This document shows positions 1-8,647 of a stretch of 64,000 nt of DNA, one piece after another. Position numbers and translations under genes: made by a program. The stretch comes from Chloroflexota bacterium (GTDB lineage: Bacteria > Chloroflexota > Anaerolineae > Caldilineales > Caldilineaceae), in contig JAGWYN010000003.1 in the NCBI GenBank assembly GCA_018969295.1, forward strand, positions 1-64,000, given 5' to 3'. Below the pieces are notes generated by a model, which worked only from the letters and a program-made list of their open reading frames with translations, searched no databases and was not told where the DNA came from. How positions within the stretch are numbered: position 1 is the first letter of the stretch; the number at the start of each line of letters is the position of its first letter.

Positions 1-2148
1 GGCCAGCTGGGCGACGGCACGACCCAGACCCGGTACACGCCGGTGGATGTCAGCGGCCTGGGCAGCGGTGTGGCCGCCATCATGGCCGGTGGCTACCACA
101 GCTGTGCGCTGACCACAACGGGGGGCGTCAAGTGCTGGGGGATAAACCATCTGGGCCAGTTGGGCGACGGCACGACCCAGATCCGGTACACGCCGGTGGA
201 TGTCAGCGGCCTGGGCAGCGGCGTGACCGCCATCATGGCCCGTAGCGACCACAGCTGTGCGCTGACCACAACGGGAGGCATCAAGTGCTGGGGCTTCAAC
301 TTCCAAGGCCAGCTGGGCGACGGCACGACCCAGACCCGGTACACGCCGGTGGATGTCAGCGGCCTGGGCAGCGGTGTGGCCGCCATTGCGGCCGGCTACC
401 GCCACAGCTGTGCGCTGACCACTGCGGGGGGCGTCAAGTGCTGGGGCGGCAATGACAACGGCCGGCTGGGCGACGGCACGACGCAGACCCGGTACACGCC
501 AGTAGACGTGCTAGTGGGAATTCCACCGAACGCCACGCCGACCCCGCCCACACCGACCGCCACGCCGACCGCCACACCGACCGCCACGTCGACCGCCACG
601 TCGACCGCCACGCCGATCCCGCCCACGCCGACCGCCACGCCGACCGCCACGCCGACCGCCACGCCGACCGCCACACCGACCCCGCCCACGCCGACCGCCA
701 CGCCGACCGCCACGCCGACCGCCACGCCGACCGCCACACCGACCGCCACGGCGATCCCACCGACGCCCACGCCTGCTGCCACTGTCGTCATGGCCCTGAC
801 ACCGGGCAACATCACCGCATCCCAGGGAACAACCTTCACCGTTGCCATCCAGGTGCGCACCAATCAACCCGTCGACGGCGCGGCCAGCTATCTCAGTTTC
901 GACCCGGCCGTGCTCCAAATCGCCGCTGTCCTGCCAGGAAATGGCTTGCCTGTCATCATTCAAAATCAGGTCAACAATCAGCAGGGGCAGCTGAACCTGG
1001 TCGCCGGTGCGCTCACTTCTCCCTTCCCGTCCAGCAACTTTGTGCTGGCCACCGTTGTGTTCACGGCAACAAACCTGTCGTCCGAGACGCCACTGCGCTT
1101 CGCAGTGAGCGGCATGCGCCAGAGCAGCGTGACCTATGAGGGAATCATCCTGCCCGTTCAGGTCGAAAACAGCCTCGTCTCTGTACGCGAGACCCTCCTC
1201 GTCGGACGTGCTGCACCGCCTGGCCGCCCGGCGGCCCCCCATGCCAGCTGGCGCATCCCGGTGACGATCACAGTGCAGTCGCTGCCGGCAGGGGGGGCGG
1301 TACAGACGTCCGCCACGCTGGATGCGTCAGGCTATTTCACCCTCACCAACCTTGTGATCGGCAGCTACCAGGTTGGCGTGCGCGGCCACAACACGCTGCG
1401 CGCCTCCCATCCGATGACCATCAGCTACGGACAACCTGCTATGGCTGATTTCGGCATGCTGCGTGGCGGTGACAGCAACGGAGACAACGCAGTGACCCTG
1501 GTCGACTTCTCCATCCTGCGCAGCGGCTTCGGGCGTTGTGCCGGTGACGTGGGGTTTGGCGCAGGCGCCGACTTCAACGGTGATGGCTGCATCACCCTGG
1601 TCGATTTCTCGATCCTGCGCAGCAACTTTGGCATGAGCGGTGACAGCACTGCTTCCCGTACAGCAGTGCCAATGCCGGCAGCTGTGCCAGCCGAGCTCGG
1701 CGCACACCTGCTGGTGGCGGCGCCCGATGCAGTGCTGAAGCCGGGAGATCGCTTCAGCGTCTCAATCTGGGTCGATGGCACCAGCCCAGTCGACGGTGCG
1801 GCGGCGTATCTGAGCTTTGATCCTGCTCTCCTCCAGGCCACAACGCTCACGGCGGGTGACCGGCTGACAGCGATCTTGCAGCAGGGGGTGGACAACGTAA
1901 ACGGGCGCATCCAGTTTGCGGCTGGCCAGCTGGAGGCACCCGCTGCGGGACGTTTCCTGCTGACAACCGTCGAATTCACCGCAATCGCACCCGGGCAGAC
2001 GCCGATCGCCTTCTTGCACAGTGCACCCGATTCAAGCCTTGTCACAGCTGGCGGGGTCTCGATCCTGGCCTCGACTGTCGATGGTATTGTGCACATCAGC
2101 GACAGCGCTCTGACCGAAAAAATCTACATACCGATCGTCCATCGATGA
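1..2148 (+). CDS. Secreted RCC1-repeat / cohesin / dockerin / cohesin protein (5' end outside window)
   Basis: The frame is open from base 1, so the N-terminus, probably with the signal peptide and more repeats, lies upstream. Visible order: about three RCC1-type beta-propeller repeats of 51 residues, each with a SCALTTxGGxKCWG core (1-510); a Thr/Pro-rich TPTATPT linker (about 529-783); a cohesin-like domain (about 790-1170); a beta-sandwich resembling carboxypeptidase-regulatory or CNA-B modules (about 1250-1455); a type I dockerin with two Ca-binding loops, DSNGDNAVTLVDF and DFNGDGCITLVDF (about 1462-1640); a second cohesin-like domain (about 1690-2080). The C-terminus is KIYIPIVHR. Family knowledge: cohesin binds dockerin, so self-association or scaffolding is possible; ligand and role are unknown. 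RCC1 units are almost identical at DNA level, suggesting recent duplication. Confidence 0.85.
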   Translation, partial: GQLGDGTTQTRYTPVDVSGLGSGVAAIMAGGYHSCALTTTGGVKCWGINHLGQLGDGTTQIRYTPVDVSGLGSGVTAIMARSDHSCALTTTGGIKCWGFNFQGQLGDGTTQTRYTPVDVSGLGSGVAAIAAGYRHSCALTTAGGVKCWGGNDNGRLGDGTTQTRYTPVDVLVGIPPNATPTPPTPTATPTATPTATSTATSTATPIPPTPTATPTATPTATPTATPTPPTPTATPTATPTATPTATPTATAIPPTPTPAATVVMALTPGNITASQGTTFTVAIQVRTNQPVDGAASYLSFDPAVLQIAAVLPGNGLPVIIQNQVNNQQGQLNLVAGALTSPFPSSNFVLATVVFTATNLSSETPLRFAVSGMRQSSVTYEGIILPVQVENSLVSVRETLLVGRAAPPGRPAAPHASWRIPVTITVQSLPAGGAVQTSATLDASGYFTLTNLVIGSYQVGVRGHNTLRASHPMTISYGQPAMADFGMLRGGDSNGDNAVTLVDFSILRSGFGRCAGDVGFGAGADFNGDGCITLVDFSILRSNFGMSGDSTASRTAVPMPAAVPAELGAHLLVAAPDAVLKPGDRFSVSIWVDGTSPVDGAAAYLSFDPALLQATTLTAGDRLTAILQQGVDNVNGRIQFAAGQLEAPAAGRFLLTTVEFTAIAPGQTPIAFLHSAPDSSLVTAGGVSILASTVDGIVHISDSALTEKIYIPIVHR
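529..783. repeat. 12-bp coding minisatellite encoding a Thr/Pro/Ala linker
   Basis: About twenty copies of a 12-bp unit close to gccacgccgacc, with variants containing ccgcccac and gccacgtcgacc, lie in frame and encode TATP-type repeats between the RCC1 propeller and the first cohesin-like domain. The opposite strand is also free of stops here, which is a composition effect and not a gene. Confidence 0.85.
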
Positions 2149-2206
2149 CAGATCGTTGAGCGTCTTAGCCGGCTTACGTGCAATCGTGAAAGAGAGCTTT
2201 GTTTCG

Positions 2207-3019
2207 ATGTCTATGCAACATGAATTCCTGGCCAACCTGCAGGTCAAGCTGGCGGCCGACCCCCAGATCCGGGCCGCCTGGCTCGGAGGCAGCCTGGGGC
2301 GCGGCCAGGGAGATCGTTTCTCCGATGTCGATCTGCATCTGCTCCTGGTCGACCCAACCCTCTTTCGCTTGACCGCCTACAGCTGGCTGGAAACCCTCGC
2401 CCCCCTTGTGCTTTTCAAATGGATGTTCGAGGGGCAGATGATCCACGCCTTGACCGCAGCCGGTTTGCGCGTCGATCTCTGGCTGCACGACCAGCCCCCC
2501 CCGCTGATCGAAGGAACGGTCGCTGTGTTGTGGGATCGGGACGGTTCGTTGGCGATCGTCGCCGACGAACCGCCGCGTGCGCCTGACCCAGCTGCCCTCC
2601 GCGCAGGCCTGCTGGCCCAGATCGAAGAGTTCTGGCGCTGTATTGCGCTGCTGCCGGCCGTGATCGGACGCAACGAGTCTCTGGTGGCCTTCGGCGGCCT
2701 CAACGTCGAGTTGAATCTGGTCGTCGAGCTGCTGCTGACCGGCTACGGGCAACGGCGGGAGCGGGGTGCCAAAGTGCTCAACCCCTACCTGGGCGACGAG
2801 CGTCGCGGCGAGCTGGAAGCTGCCCTGCAGCTGCAGGGGCTCCATTCACAAAGCCTGGTCCTGGCGCATCTGGCACTGGCCGACGTGGTGCGTCGGCATG
2901 GGCGGCAGCTGGCGGAACGCCACGGCTTCGCCTATCCGACACCGCTGGAAGAGGCCGTGCTGCGCTATGTGGCCAGCGAACTGCGAAGTCCAGGCTGGGA
3001 GTTCCCAGCCTGGCTGTGA
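2207..3019 (+). CDS. Nucleotidyltransferase of the polymerase-beta fold (aminoglycoside-type)
   Basis: 270 aa. Near the N-terminus the sequence GSLGRGQGDRFSDVDLHLLL carries the GS...DxD signature of the pol-beta nucleotidyltransferase superfamily; the two Asp residues should bind metal. The rest is a helical C-terminal region resembling substrate-binding domains of aminoglycoside nucleotidyltransferase-like proteins. The ATG at 2207 is preceded by AAAGAGAG and is preferred over an in-frame TTG at 2156. It begins about 60 bases after the RCC1-protein stop and ends before the convergent gpmA. The substrate cannot be read from sequence; antibiotic modification is only one possibility. Confidence 0.72.
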   Translation: MSMQHEFLANLQVKLAADPQIRAAWLGGSLGRGQGDRFSDVDLHLLLVDPTLFRLTAYSWLETLAPLVLFKWMFEGQMIHALTAAGLRVDLWLHDQPPPLIEGTVAVLWDRDGSLAIVADEPPRAPDPAALRAGLLAQIEEFWRCIALLPAVIGRNESLVAFGGLNVELNLVVELLLTGYGQRRERGAKVLNPYLGDERRGELEAALQLQGLHSQSLVLAHLALADVVRRHGRQLAERHGFAYPTPLEEAVLRYVASELRSPGWEFPAWL

Positions 3020-3066
3020 GCACAAACTGCCCTTACATTGACCCGGCAGGGTCTGTCAGCAGGCTG

Positions 3067-3813
3067 TTAGCGGGCCTTGCCTTGAGCCGCTACCGCCGCA
3101 GCGGCCGCAGCGATCTCCGCAGGGTCGCCCAGATAGTAGCTCCGCAGCGGCTGCAGCTGTTCGTTCAGCTCGTAGACCAGCGGGACCCCGGTCGGAATAT
3201 TGAGTTGGAGGATCGCCTCTTCGCTCAAATTGTCGAGAAATTTGACCAGCGCACGCAGGCTGTTGCCGTGGGCAGCGACAATCACCCGCCTGCCAGACTG
3301 GATCACCGGGGCAATTTCAGCGTGCCAGTAGGGAATGACGCGAGCCACCGTCTCTTTGAGCGACTCGGTCAACGGCAGCTGTTCCTGGCTCAACCCGGCA
3401 TAGCGCGGGTCACGGCCTGGGTAACGTTCGTCGTCTGGGCTGAGCAGCGGGGGGGGGGTGTCGTAGCTGCGCCGCCAGATCAGCACCTGCTCGTCGCCGA
3501 ACTGGGCGGCAGTCTCCGCTTTGTTCAGACCTTGCAGCGCCCCATAATGGCGCTCGTTGAGCTGCCAGGCTTTGATCGTGGGGATCCACATCAAGTCAAG
3601 CTCGTCCTGGACATACCAGAGCGTGCGGATTGCCCGTTTGAGCACCGAGGTAAATGCAACGTCGAAACCGAATCCTTCGCTGCGCAACACCTTGCCCGCC
3701 CGTTTGGCTTCCGTACGCCCGCGCTCGGAGAGGTCGACGTCAGTCCAGCCGGTAAAACGATTTTCTTGGTTCCAAATGCTTTCGCCGTGGCGCAACAAGA
3801 CGATTTTATACAT
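3067..3813 (-). CDS. gpmA: 2,3-bisphosphoglycerate-dependent phosphoglycerate mutase
   Basis: 248 aa, the normal length of dPGM. It interconverts 3- and 2-phosphoglycerate in cytosolic glycolysis/gluconeogenesis. The N-terminus MYKIVLLRHGESIWNQENRF has the phosphohistidine RHGE motif, followed by FTGWTDVDLSERG, the ERHYGALQG segment, and the second catalytic His in VIVAAHGNSLRALVK. It is transcribed toward the nucleotidyltransferase and lies just downstream of the Clp-N/site-2-protease gene on the same strand (43-bp gap), so the two may share a transcript. Assignment is clear from motifs and length. Confidence 0.96.
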   Translation of the reverse strand: MYKIVLLRHGESIWNQENRFTGWTDVDLSERGRTEAKRAGKVLRSEGFGFDVAFTSVLKRAIRTLWYVQDELDLMWIPTIKAWQLNERHYGALQGLNKAETAAQFGDEQVLIWRRSYDTPPPLLSPDDERYPGRDPRYAGLSQEQLPLTESLKETVARVIPYWHAEIAPVIQSGRRVIVAAHGNSLRALVKFLDNLSEEAILQLNIPTGVPLVYELNEQLQPLRSYYLGDPAEIAAAAAAVAAQGKAR

Positions 3814-3856
3814 GGAAATTCCCTTTCACAGCTGGGCTGCGCCCAGACCCCAATGG

Positions 3857-5131
3857 TTACATCCAGAAGCGGTACAGAGAAAACCCAATCTCGACCAGCT
3901 GAGGCAGCACCTGCAGACTCACCAACAAAGACCAGACAACACCCCAAAAGAGGTCGTTGAAGGCGTCGACCGACCAGAACAGGAAAATCAACAACAGGTA
4001 CCCGAACGAATAAAATGGTGCCAGCATGCGGTGCACGCTGGCGGGCAGCCAGGGGGCCAGAATGCCAAACCCATCCAGCCCGGGGAGTGGAAGCAGGTTG
4101 AACACAAGGGCCGTCAGTTGTAAAAAGAGCAGCAGGGCAACCGCTGCCCAGAAATAAAGACGTTCAGCAAAAAAAGCGGGGTCGCCGATCAGCAGAAACG
4201 GCAACGCCAGCAACAGCGCGAAGATCGCATTGGCCGCAGGGCCAGCCGCAGCCACCGCACTCTGCGTGCTGCGGCTGCGCAACGCCGCCACATGGATGTA
4301 GACCGCGCCGCCAGGCAGCCCGATACCGCCCAACAACAGAAAAATGACAGGCATCAGGATGCTCAGCACAGGATGCGTGTACTTGAGCGGGTTGAGGGTC
4401 AGGTAGCCACGGTCCACTACGCTGATATCCCCCCCTCGATAGGCCGTCCACGCGTGTCCAAATTCGTGCAGCGCCAGCGACACGACCCAGCCCACCGTGA
4501 CAAAGGCGAAAAGAACAAATGGGGCGGGTTCTGGCGTCTGATACAGGTAGAGGCCGAGAGCTGCCAAGACCGCCAACAACCCCAGAAAGACCGGGCTGAT
4601 CGACAGCCGACGGGGCCGCTCCTGGGCCCGTGCAGCTGCTTGCTGGCGCAGCACATCGGCCAGCGACTGCTCGTAGATGCTCACCGGTGCCTGGCGGAGC
4701 GCATCGACTTGAACCCCCCACGTTGCGCGCCACTCGGCGACCTCGGGGGTGGCATGGACAAAAAGGCTGACGAGCAGGTCGCGCGTGCTGGCGAAGCGTG
4801 CCCCCACGCTGCGGGCCTCGTCGAGCGCTCCAGCCAGCACCCGGTCCAATGCTGGGTCGCGGGTGTCTTTGTTCTGGGTTTTGCCCCCCTGCCAGCGCAC
4901 CATCTGGCGCGTGTCCACCTGCTGCTTGAGCGCACGCAGCATATCCGCTGGGTTGTGGCCCAGCGCAGCCAACACCCCAGCCGCGTCGGTTTTGGGGTGG
5001 GCCAGCAGGCCGTAGAGCAGGTGGGTGGGCGACAGCAAGAGGGCCCGCGTGCGCGCGGCAGTCTGGCTGGCTTGCTGGAGCGCTTGAATGGCCTGTACGG
5101 AAAAGTGTTCGGGCGCAAATGGTTGCTGCAT
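3857..5131 (-). CDS. Clp N-domain fused to M50 site-2-protease-like membrane metalloprotease
   Basis: 424 aa. Residues about 1-150 form a Clp R/N-type double helical repeat (LSPTHLLYGLLAHPKTDAAG is typical), as in ClpA/B/C substrate-adaptor binding domains. Residues about 175-424 are multi-pass membrane with the zinc motif HEFGH (222-226) and the third-ligand region LPLPGLDGFG (Asp about 353), characteristic of site-2 proteases. The AAGPAANAIFAL segment is the conserved post-motif helix. Expected activity is intramembrane proteolysis; the Clp-N domain probably recruits a substrate or adaptor (inference). Substrate unknown. No AAA+ domain is present. Confidence 0.85.
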   Translation of the reverse strand: MQQPFAPEHFSVQAIQALQQASQTAARTRALLLSPTHLLYGLLAHPKTDAAGVLAALGHNPADMLRALKQQVDTRQMVRWQGGKTQNKDTRDPALDRVLAGALDEARSVGARFASTRDLLVSLFVHATPEVAEWRATWGVQVDALRQAPVSIYEQSLADVLRQQAAARAQERPRRLSISPVFLGLLAVLAALGLYLYQTPEPAPFVLFAFVTVGWVVSLALHEFGHAWTAYRGGDISVVDRGYLTLNPLKYTHPVLSILMPVIFLLLGGIGLPGGAVYIHVAALRSRSTQSAVAAAGPAANAIFALLLALPFLLIGDPAFFAERLYFWAAVALLLFLQLTALVFNLLPLPGLDGFGILAPWLPASVHRMLAPFYSFGYLLLIFLFWSVDAFNDLFWGVVWSLLVSLQVLPQLVEIGFSLYRFWM

Positions 5132-5473
5132 AGAGCCATTATAGCCGCAGTGCGGGCAAAAACAGGAAATAAAGGGGCAGGAACGCGAGTGTCCCGTCCA
5201 ATCCTCCAGTCAGGCGCCCCGCTGGGGTGGGTGTTCGGAATTGCTGGAAAGTGCGTATACAATACAGCAACCAGCGCCTTGCTTCTGCTGCCCCGGACAG
5301 CAGCTTCCCCTGCACTCTCTCCAGTCGCTGCACTTCTGGTCGGGGTAGGCGGCGGGCTGCTGGGCCTCTGGTGCGCCGGGTGGGGTGCGCCGGGTGGGGT
5401 GCGCCGGGTGGGGTGCGCCGGGCGTCGTCCGGCTCGCGCACGGCTGCGGTAAGACGGCGATGGCCCTCCGCCA
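5132..5473. other. Intergenic region between Clp-N/S2P gene and helicase
   Basis: 342 bp without a convincing gene. Its only marked structure is the 14-bp tandem repeat at 5371-5422. An open frame on the minus strand through this stretch (5139-5474) is low-complexity and overlaps the helicase stop, so it was not accepted. The promoter of the Clp-N/S2P gene should be here, but no good -35/-10 pair was found. Confidence 0.6.
5371..5422. repeat. 14-bp tandem repeat, 3.7 copies
   Basis: The unit gtgcgccgggtggg occurs three times perfectly (5371, 5385, 5399) plus a ten-base partial copy at 5413. It is intergenic and downstream of the helicase stop on the minus strand. No function is evident. Confidence 0.9.
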
Positions 5474-8400
5474 CTACAAGTCAGCCAGGCTGCTCTCTCC
5501 AGCCTCGATCTCCAGGGCAGCCAGCAGGCTGCGCAGCTGTCCAGCCAGGGCAGAGCGTTCGCCGTCGCTCAGCTGCTGCTGTTTGACCAGCAGCTGTTCG
5601 GCCTGGCGCTTCAGCTTCACCGCAGTCGAAAGGGCATCGGGGATCGGCTGGCCGGTCTGGCGCAAAAGAGCATAGGCCCGTTCCAGTTCACCTGCCTGGC
5701 GCGCCTGGGCAATCGCCCGATCGAACTCGCCTAGTTTTTCCCAGGCGATCGAGGCCTCGTGGGGCTGGCCGTTGTAGGCGGCAATCAACGCTGCAAAACG
5801 CAAAATCGCCGGATGGTCGCTGGCAGTCATCCAATCCGCCCCATATACCAGATCGACCCGCTTCTCCAGATCCCAGAGCCGCTCATCCAACGCCAGGTAC
5901 CCAACCTGGGCGTTGTAGCGTTCGGCGCACAAGGCCCAGCCGTCGTAGAGAGAGACATGCGAATCCAGCTGGGCAAATGCTTCTTCGAGCCAGGCCTCGG
6001 CCAGACGGCAGAGATCCTGCTCCCAGCGGCGGGCCCCCCGCAGGGAGAGCGCGGTGTCGACGGCCTGCAGCAGAGTCGGCACCTGGGCTGCAGCCAGGGG
6101 CTGGCCCAAGGGCAACGCTGCGTAGCGTTCGGCCACCAGGGTTGCCACGCTGGCTCCAGTGGGGTCTGGCTGGCGCTGCAGCAGCCCAGCCAGCTCGGCG
6201 AACAGAGCGGGCACGGTCACGTCTGGCCCTGTCGCGTCTGGCCCGGCTGCCAGCCGCTGCATGCCCAGCTGCCAGCCAGCCGACACCCTGGCTTCGTCGA
6301 GGGTCTGCTGCAGCCGGCTGTCGGCGACGCCGGCCACCAAAGGATGCAGCGCCTCCAGGCGCAGGCAGAACGATTCCAGGTCCTGTCCAGGCCGGTCTGT
6401 CAGCGTGCTGGCCAACCGATCGCTGACAGCGTCGCGCAACATTTCCCGCTGCTCGTCGGCTTCGTCGATGACTGCAGGGTCTCCCAGGTCGGCGGCCAGT
6501 GTGCGTGCCTGCTGGTTGAGCCAGATCGCGTCTGCAAGGCGATCCTGGAGCAGGTCGTTGGCAGCTTCCTGGACAAAAATTTGGATGTACTGCGACTGTG
6601 CCTCTCGCTGCAGCGCGCGGTCTTCCATCTGCACCGCAAACTCATGCGCTCGCCGGTTGCGGTTGCGGGCCTGTTCCCAGCGTTTTCGTTCGATCAGGTC
6701 ATCGACTTCATCGAGATACCCCTCAACGACCTCGATCTCGGACATCTGCTCGGTACGTAGCAGGTCGCGCAGCGCGCTCCAAGAGATCGTGTAATGGCCG
6801 GCCACGTTGTCGATCGACAGTGCGTCGAGCACAGGGGCGTCGGGCTCTTCGAGCAGGACCAGCTTGTCCGTGGAGCGGCTCAGCGCGACCCGCATCTCGT
6901 CGATCAGCCGGCGTGCCTCCAGAAGCGGCGGCACGTCGCTGCTGGAGGCGGTCAGGCGCATGACCTGTTGGTAGATCTGGTTGAGCCCGAGGAGGATGAC
7001 CGTGTTGCGTTCCAGCCCTTTGATCTCGCGCACGTTGAAAAGCACCTCTTCGGCTGCGCGCTCGCGGCCGTTGGCCAGGCTGGGCAGCAGGGCGCACAGG
7101 TCGATCAGGGCGCGGCCGGGCAGCTCGGCCAGTTCAGCGACAAACGAACGCCACTGGCGGGTCGCTTCGGCATTTTGCTGCCGAAGCGTCTCTGGCAGCG
7201 GGCAGATGAGCAGCCGACCATGTTCGTCGCTGAGGTCTGGCCGATGGGTAGAGACTGCCAGCTCCATTTCTGCATCGTCGAGAAAACTCTGGCGGTTGGC
7301 ACTTGGGCGCAGCGTCTTGGGCAGCTGGGCATAAAAATTCCAGGCGTTGTCGATCACATAGGCCAGGTTGCGGGGAGAGCGGCGCTGGTGGCGGAACTCA
7401 AACTCCTGCGGGTTGGCACCCAGCACCTCGCGCAGCAGATCCTTGGTGCTGCCCCAGTCAAAGCCGCTGGGTTGAACGATCTGGGACTCGTCGCCGGCGA
7501 CCACGACCGCCAGGCGGCGCTGGCGTTTCTGGCTGCGCGCCAGCTCGGCCAGAAACGCGACCTGCAGCAGCGTGAGATCCTGCACCTCGTCGACCACCAG
7601 CCCATCCAACGTGCGCAGCCAGGCTGGCAATTTGAGCGATCCGGAGGGCGAACCGAGCAGCAGTCCCAGCGCCTGGCTGGCCGCTGTCTGGTCCAGAAAA
7701 AAGCGCTCCCCGCGCAGCCGCTCGGCCAACCGGGTAGCGGCGTTCGCCTCTTCCCGGGTCAGCCCGCGGGCCGCAGCGTAGGCCCCGATATCAAATTGCC
7801 CGTCGGCAAAGACCGTCTCGGCCAGCCGCTGCGTCGGCAGGGGGTAGCCGGCCGGGAAGGTGCGCCCCAGAATGTGGGCGCGAATTTCGGTGTAGAGGGT
7901 GGCCGGATAGCGACGCCACCCCCCCAGGCTGGCCGACGGCTGCAATTCCAGATAGCGCCGAAAATCGGCCAGATCACTCAGGGGGTCCGACAGGGCAGGC
8001 AGCCCGGTGAGTTCCTTCTCCAACTCAGCCAACGTGCGAATGTGGACACGCTGGGCCAGCTCGGGAGCCTGGGCCCCCAAAAACTCGCGCGCTGCCCGTT
8101 TGAGGCGGCTTGTGTAGGTGACGTAGAGCAGCTGCTCCAGCCCCCCCTCCAACACCAGGTCGCGCACCAGATAGAAGAGCGCCACCGTCTTGCCGCTGCC
8201 GGGCAACCCGCGGACGGTCGCCGGCACGATCGGGGCCATCTGGAACTGTCGGCCGACAGCGCGTTGTTCGTCGAAGCGCGGGTCGAGGCTGATCAGCGGC
8301 ACTTCCTCAAATTCGTCCAGCGAAGCCAGGTCGATCGGGTTGTCGGTTTCGTCGTGATGGCGAATGCTGTGGACCAGGATCGTCGGGGCCGCCTGGCTGC

Positions 8401-8641
8401 CGGCTGCACGCCCAGCCAGTTCGCTTTCAGAAAGTGGAATCCACCAAAGGTAGTAGTGGTAGCCCTGCACCGGGGTGCGCCGCCAGCGGGCATTGTAGCC
8501 GGTGGTCGTCTTGACATTGGGGGTGCGGCCCCGTGTGCCCAGCAACACCTGCGCCCACATCGCTTTGCGGCGGATGGAGTCGGGCAGGCGCTCAGCCAGC
8601 AATTCATATTGGCGGTGCTTCAGCAGACGGTAGCCAGACAT
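5474..8641 (-). CDS. UvrD/Rep-like superfamily 1 helicase with N-terminal extension and helical C-terminal half
   Basis: 1055 aa. Walker A GLPGSGKT (145-152), Walker B DEVQD (351-355), motif III GDESQ (383-387), a motif V-like REIKGLERNTVILLGL and a motif VI-like VALSRSTDKLVLLEE mark an SF1 ATPase/helicase. Residues 1-90 precede the helicase core and include RWRRTPVQGYHYYLWWIP, which resembles the beta-core of RelE/ParE-type or small nuclease domains; this is tentative. After about residue 640 the protein is helical and TPR-like. It starts 6 bp after recF, with a ribosome site AAGGTGA across the recF stop, so it is probably the last gene of the tkt-holA-recF operon. A repair or RNA-processing role is inferred. 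Confidence 0.82.
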   Translation of the reverse strand: MSGYRLLKHRQYELLAERLPDSIRRKAMWAQVLLGTRGRTPNVKTTTGYNARWRRTPVQGYHYYLWWIPLSESELAGRAAGSQAAPTILVHSIRHHDETDNPIDLASLDEFEEVPLISLDPRFDEQRAVGRQFQMAPIVPATVRGLPGSGKTVALFYLVRDLVLEGGLEQLLYVTYTSRLKRAAREFLGAQAPELAQRVHIRTLAELEKELTGLPALSDPLSDLADFRRYLELQPSASLGGWRRYPATLYTEIRAHILGRTFPAGYPLPTQRLAETVFADGQFDIGAYAAARGLTREEANAATRLAERLRGERFFLDQTAASQALGLLLGSPSGSLKLPAWLRTLDGLVVDEVQDLTLLQVAFLAELARSQKRQRRLAVVVAGDESQIVQPSGFDWGSTKDLLREVLGANPQEFEFRHQRRSPRNLAYVIDNAWNFYAQLPKTLRPSANRQSFLDDAEMELAVSTHRPDLSDEHGRLLICPLPETLRQQNAEATRQWRSFVAELAELPGRALIDLCALLPSLANGRERAAEEVLFNVREIKGLERNTVILLGLNQIYQQVMRLTASSSDVPPLLEARRLIDEMRVALSRSTDKLVLLEEPDAPVLDALSIDNVAGHYTISWSALRDLLRTEQMSEIEVVEGYLDEVDDLIERKRWEQARNRNRRAHEFAVQMEDRALQREAQSQYIQIFVQEAANDLLQDRLADAIWLNQQARTLAADLGDPAVIDEADEQREMLRDAVSDRLASTLTDRPGQDLESFCLRLEALHPLVAGVADSRLQQTLDEARVSAGWQLGMQRLAAGPDATGPDVTVPALFAELAGLLQRQPDPTGASVATLVAERYAALPLGQPLAAAQVPTLLQAVDTALSLRGARRWEQDLCRLAEAWLEEAFAQLDSHVSLYDGWALCAERYNAQVGYLALDERLWDLEKRVDLVYGADWMTASDHPAILRFAALIAAYNGQPHEASIAWEKLGEFDRAIAQARQAGELERAYALLRQTGQPIPDALSTAVKLKRQAEQLLVKQQQLSDGERSALAGQLRSLLAALEIEAGESSLADL

Positions 8642-8647
8642 CGTTGT

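Noticed and set aside
396..1242. Several minus-strand open frames over the Thr/Pro linker
   Set aside because: They encode only (VAVGVAVG)- or (WRSAWRS)-type repeats, which arise from the 12-bp minisatellite.
3040..3053. GACCC/GGGTC hairpin between the nucleotidyltransferase and gpmA
   Set aside because: The stem is only five base pairs with a four-base loop and no T-run, too weak to call a terminator.
5139..5474. Possible 111-codon gene on the minus strand in the gap before the Clp-N/S2P gene
   Set aside because: It is low-complexity (Pro/Arg/His repeats from the 14-bp array), overlaps the helicase stop and has no ribosome site.
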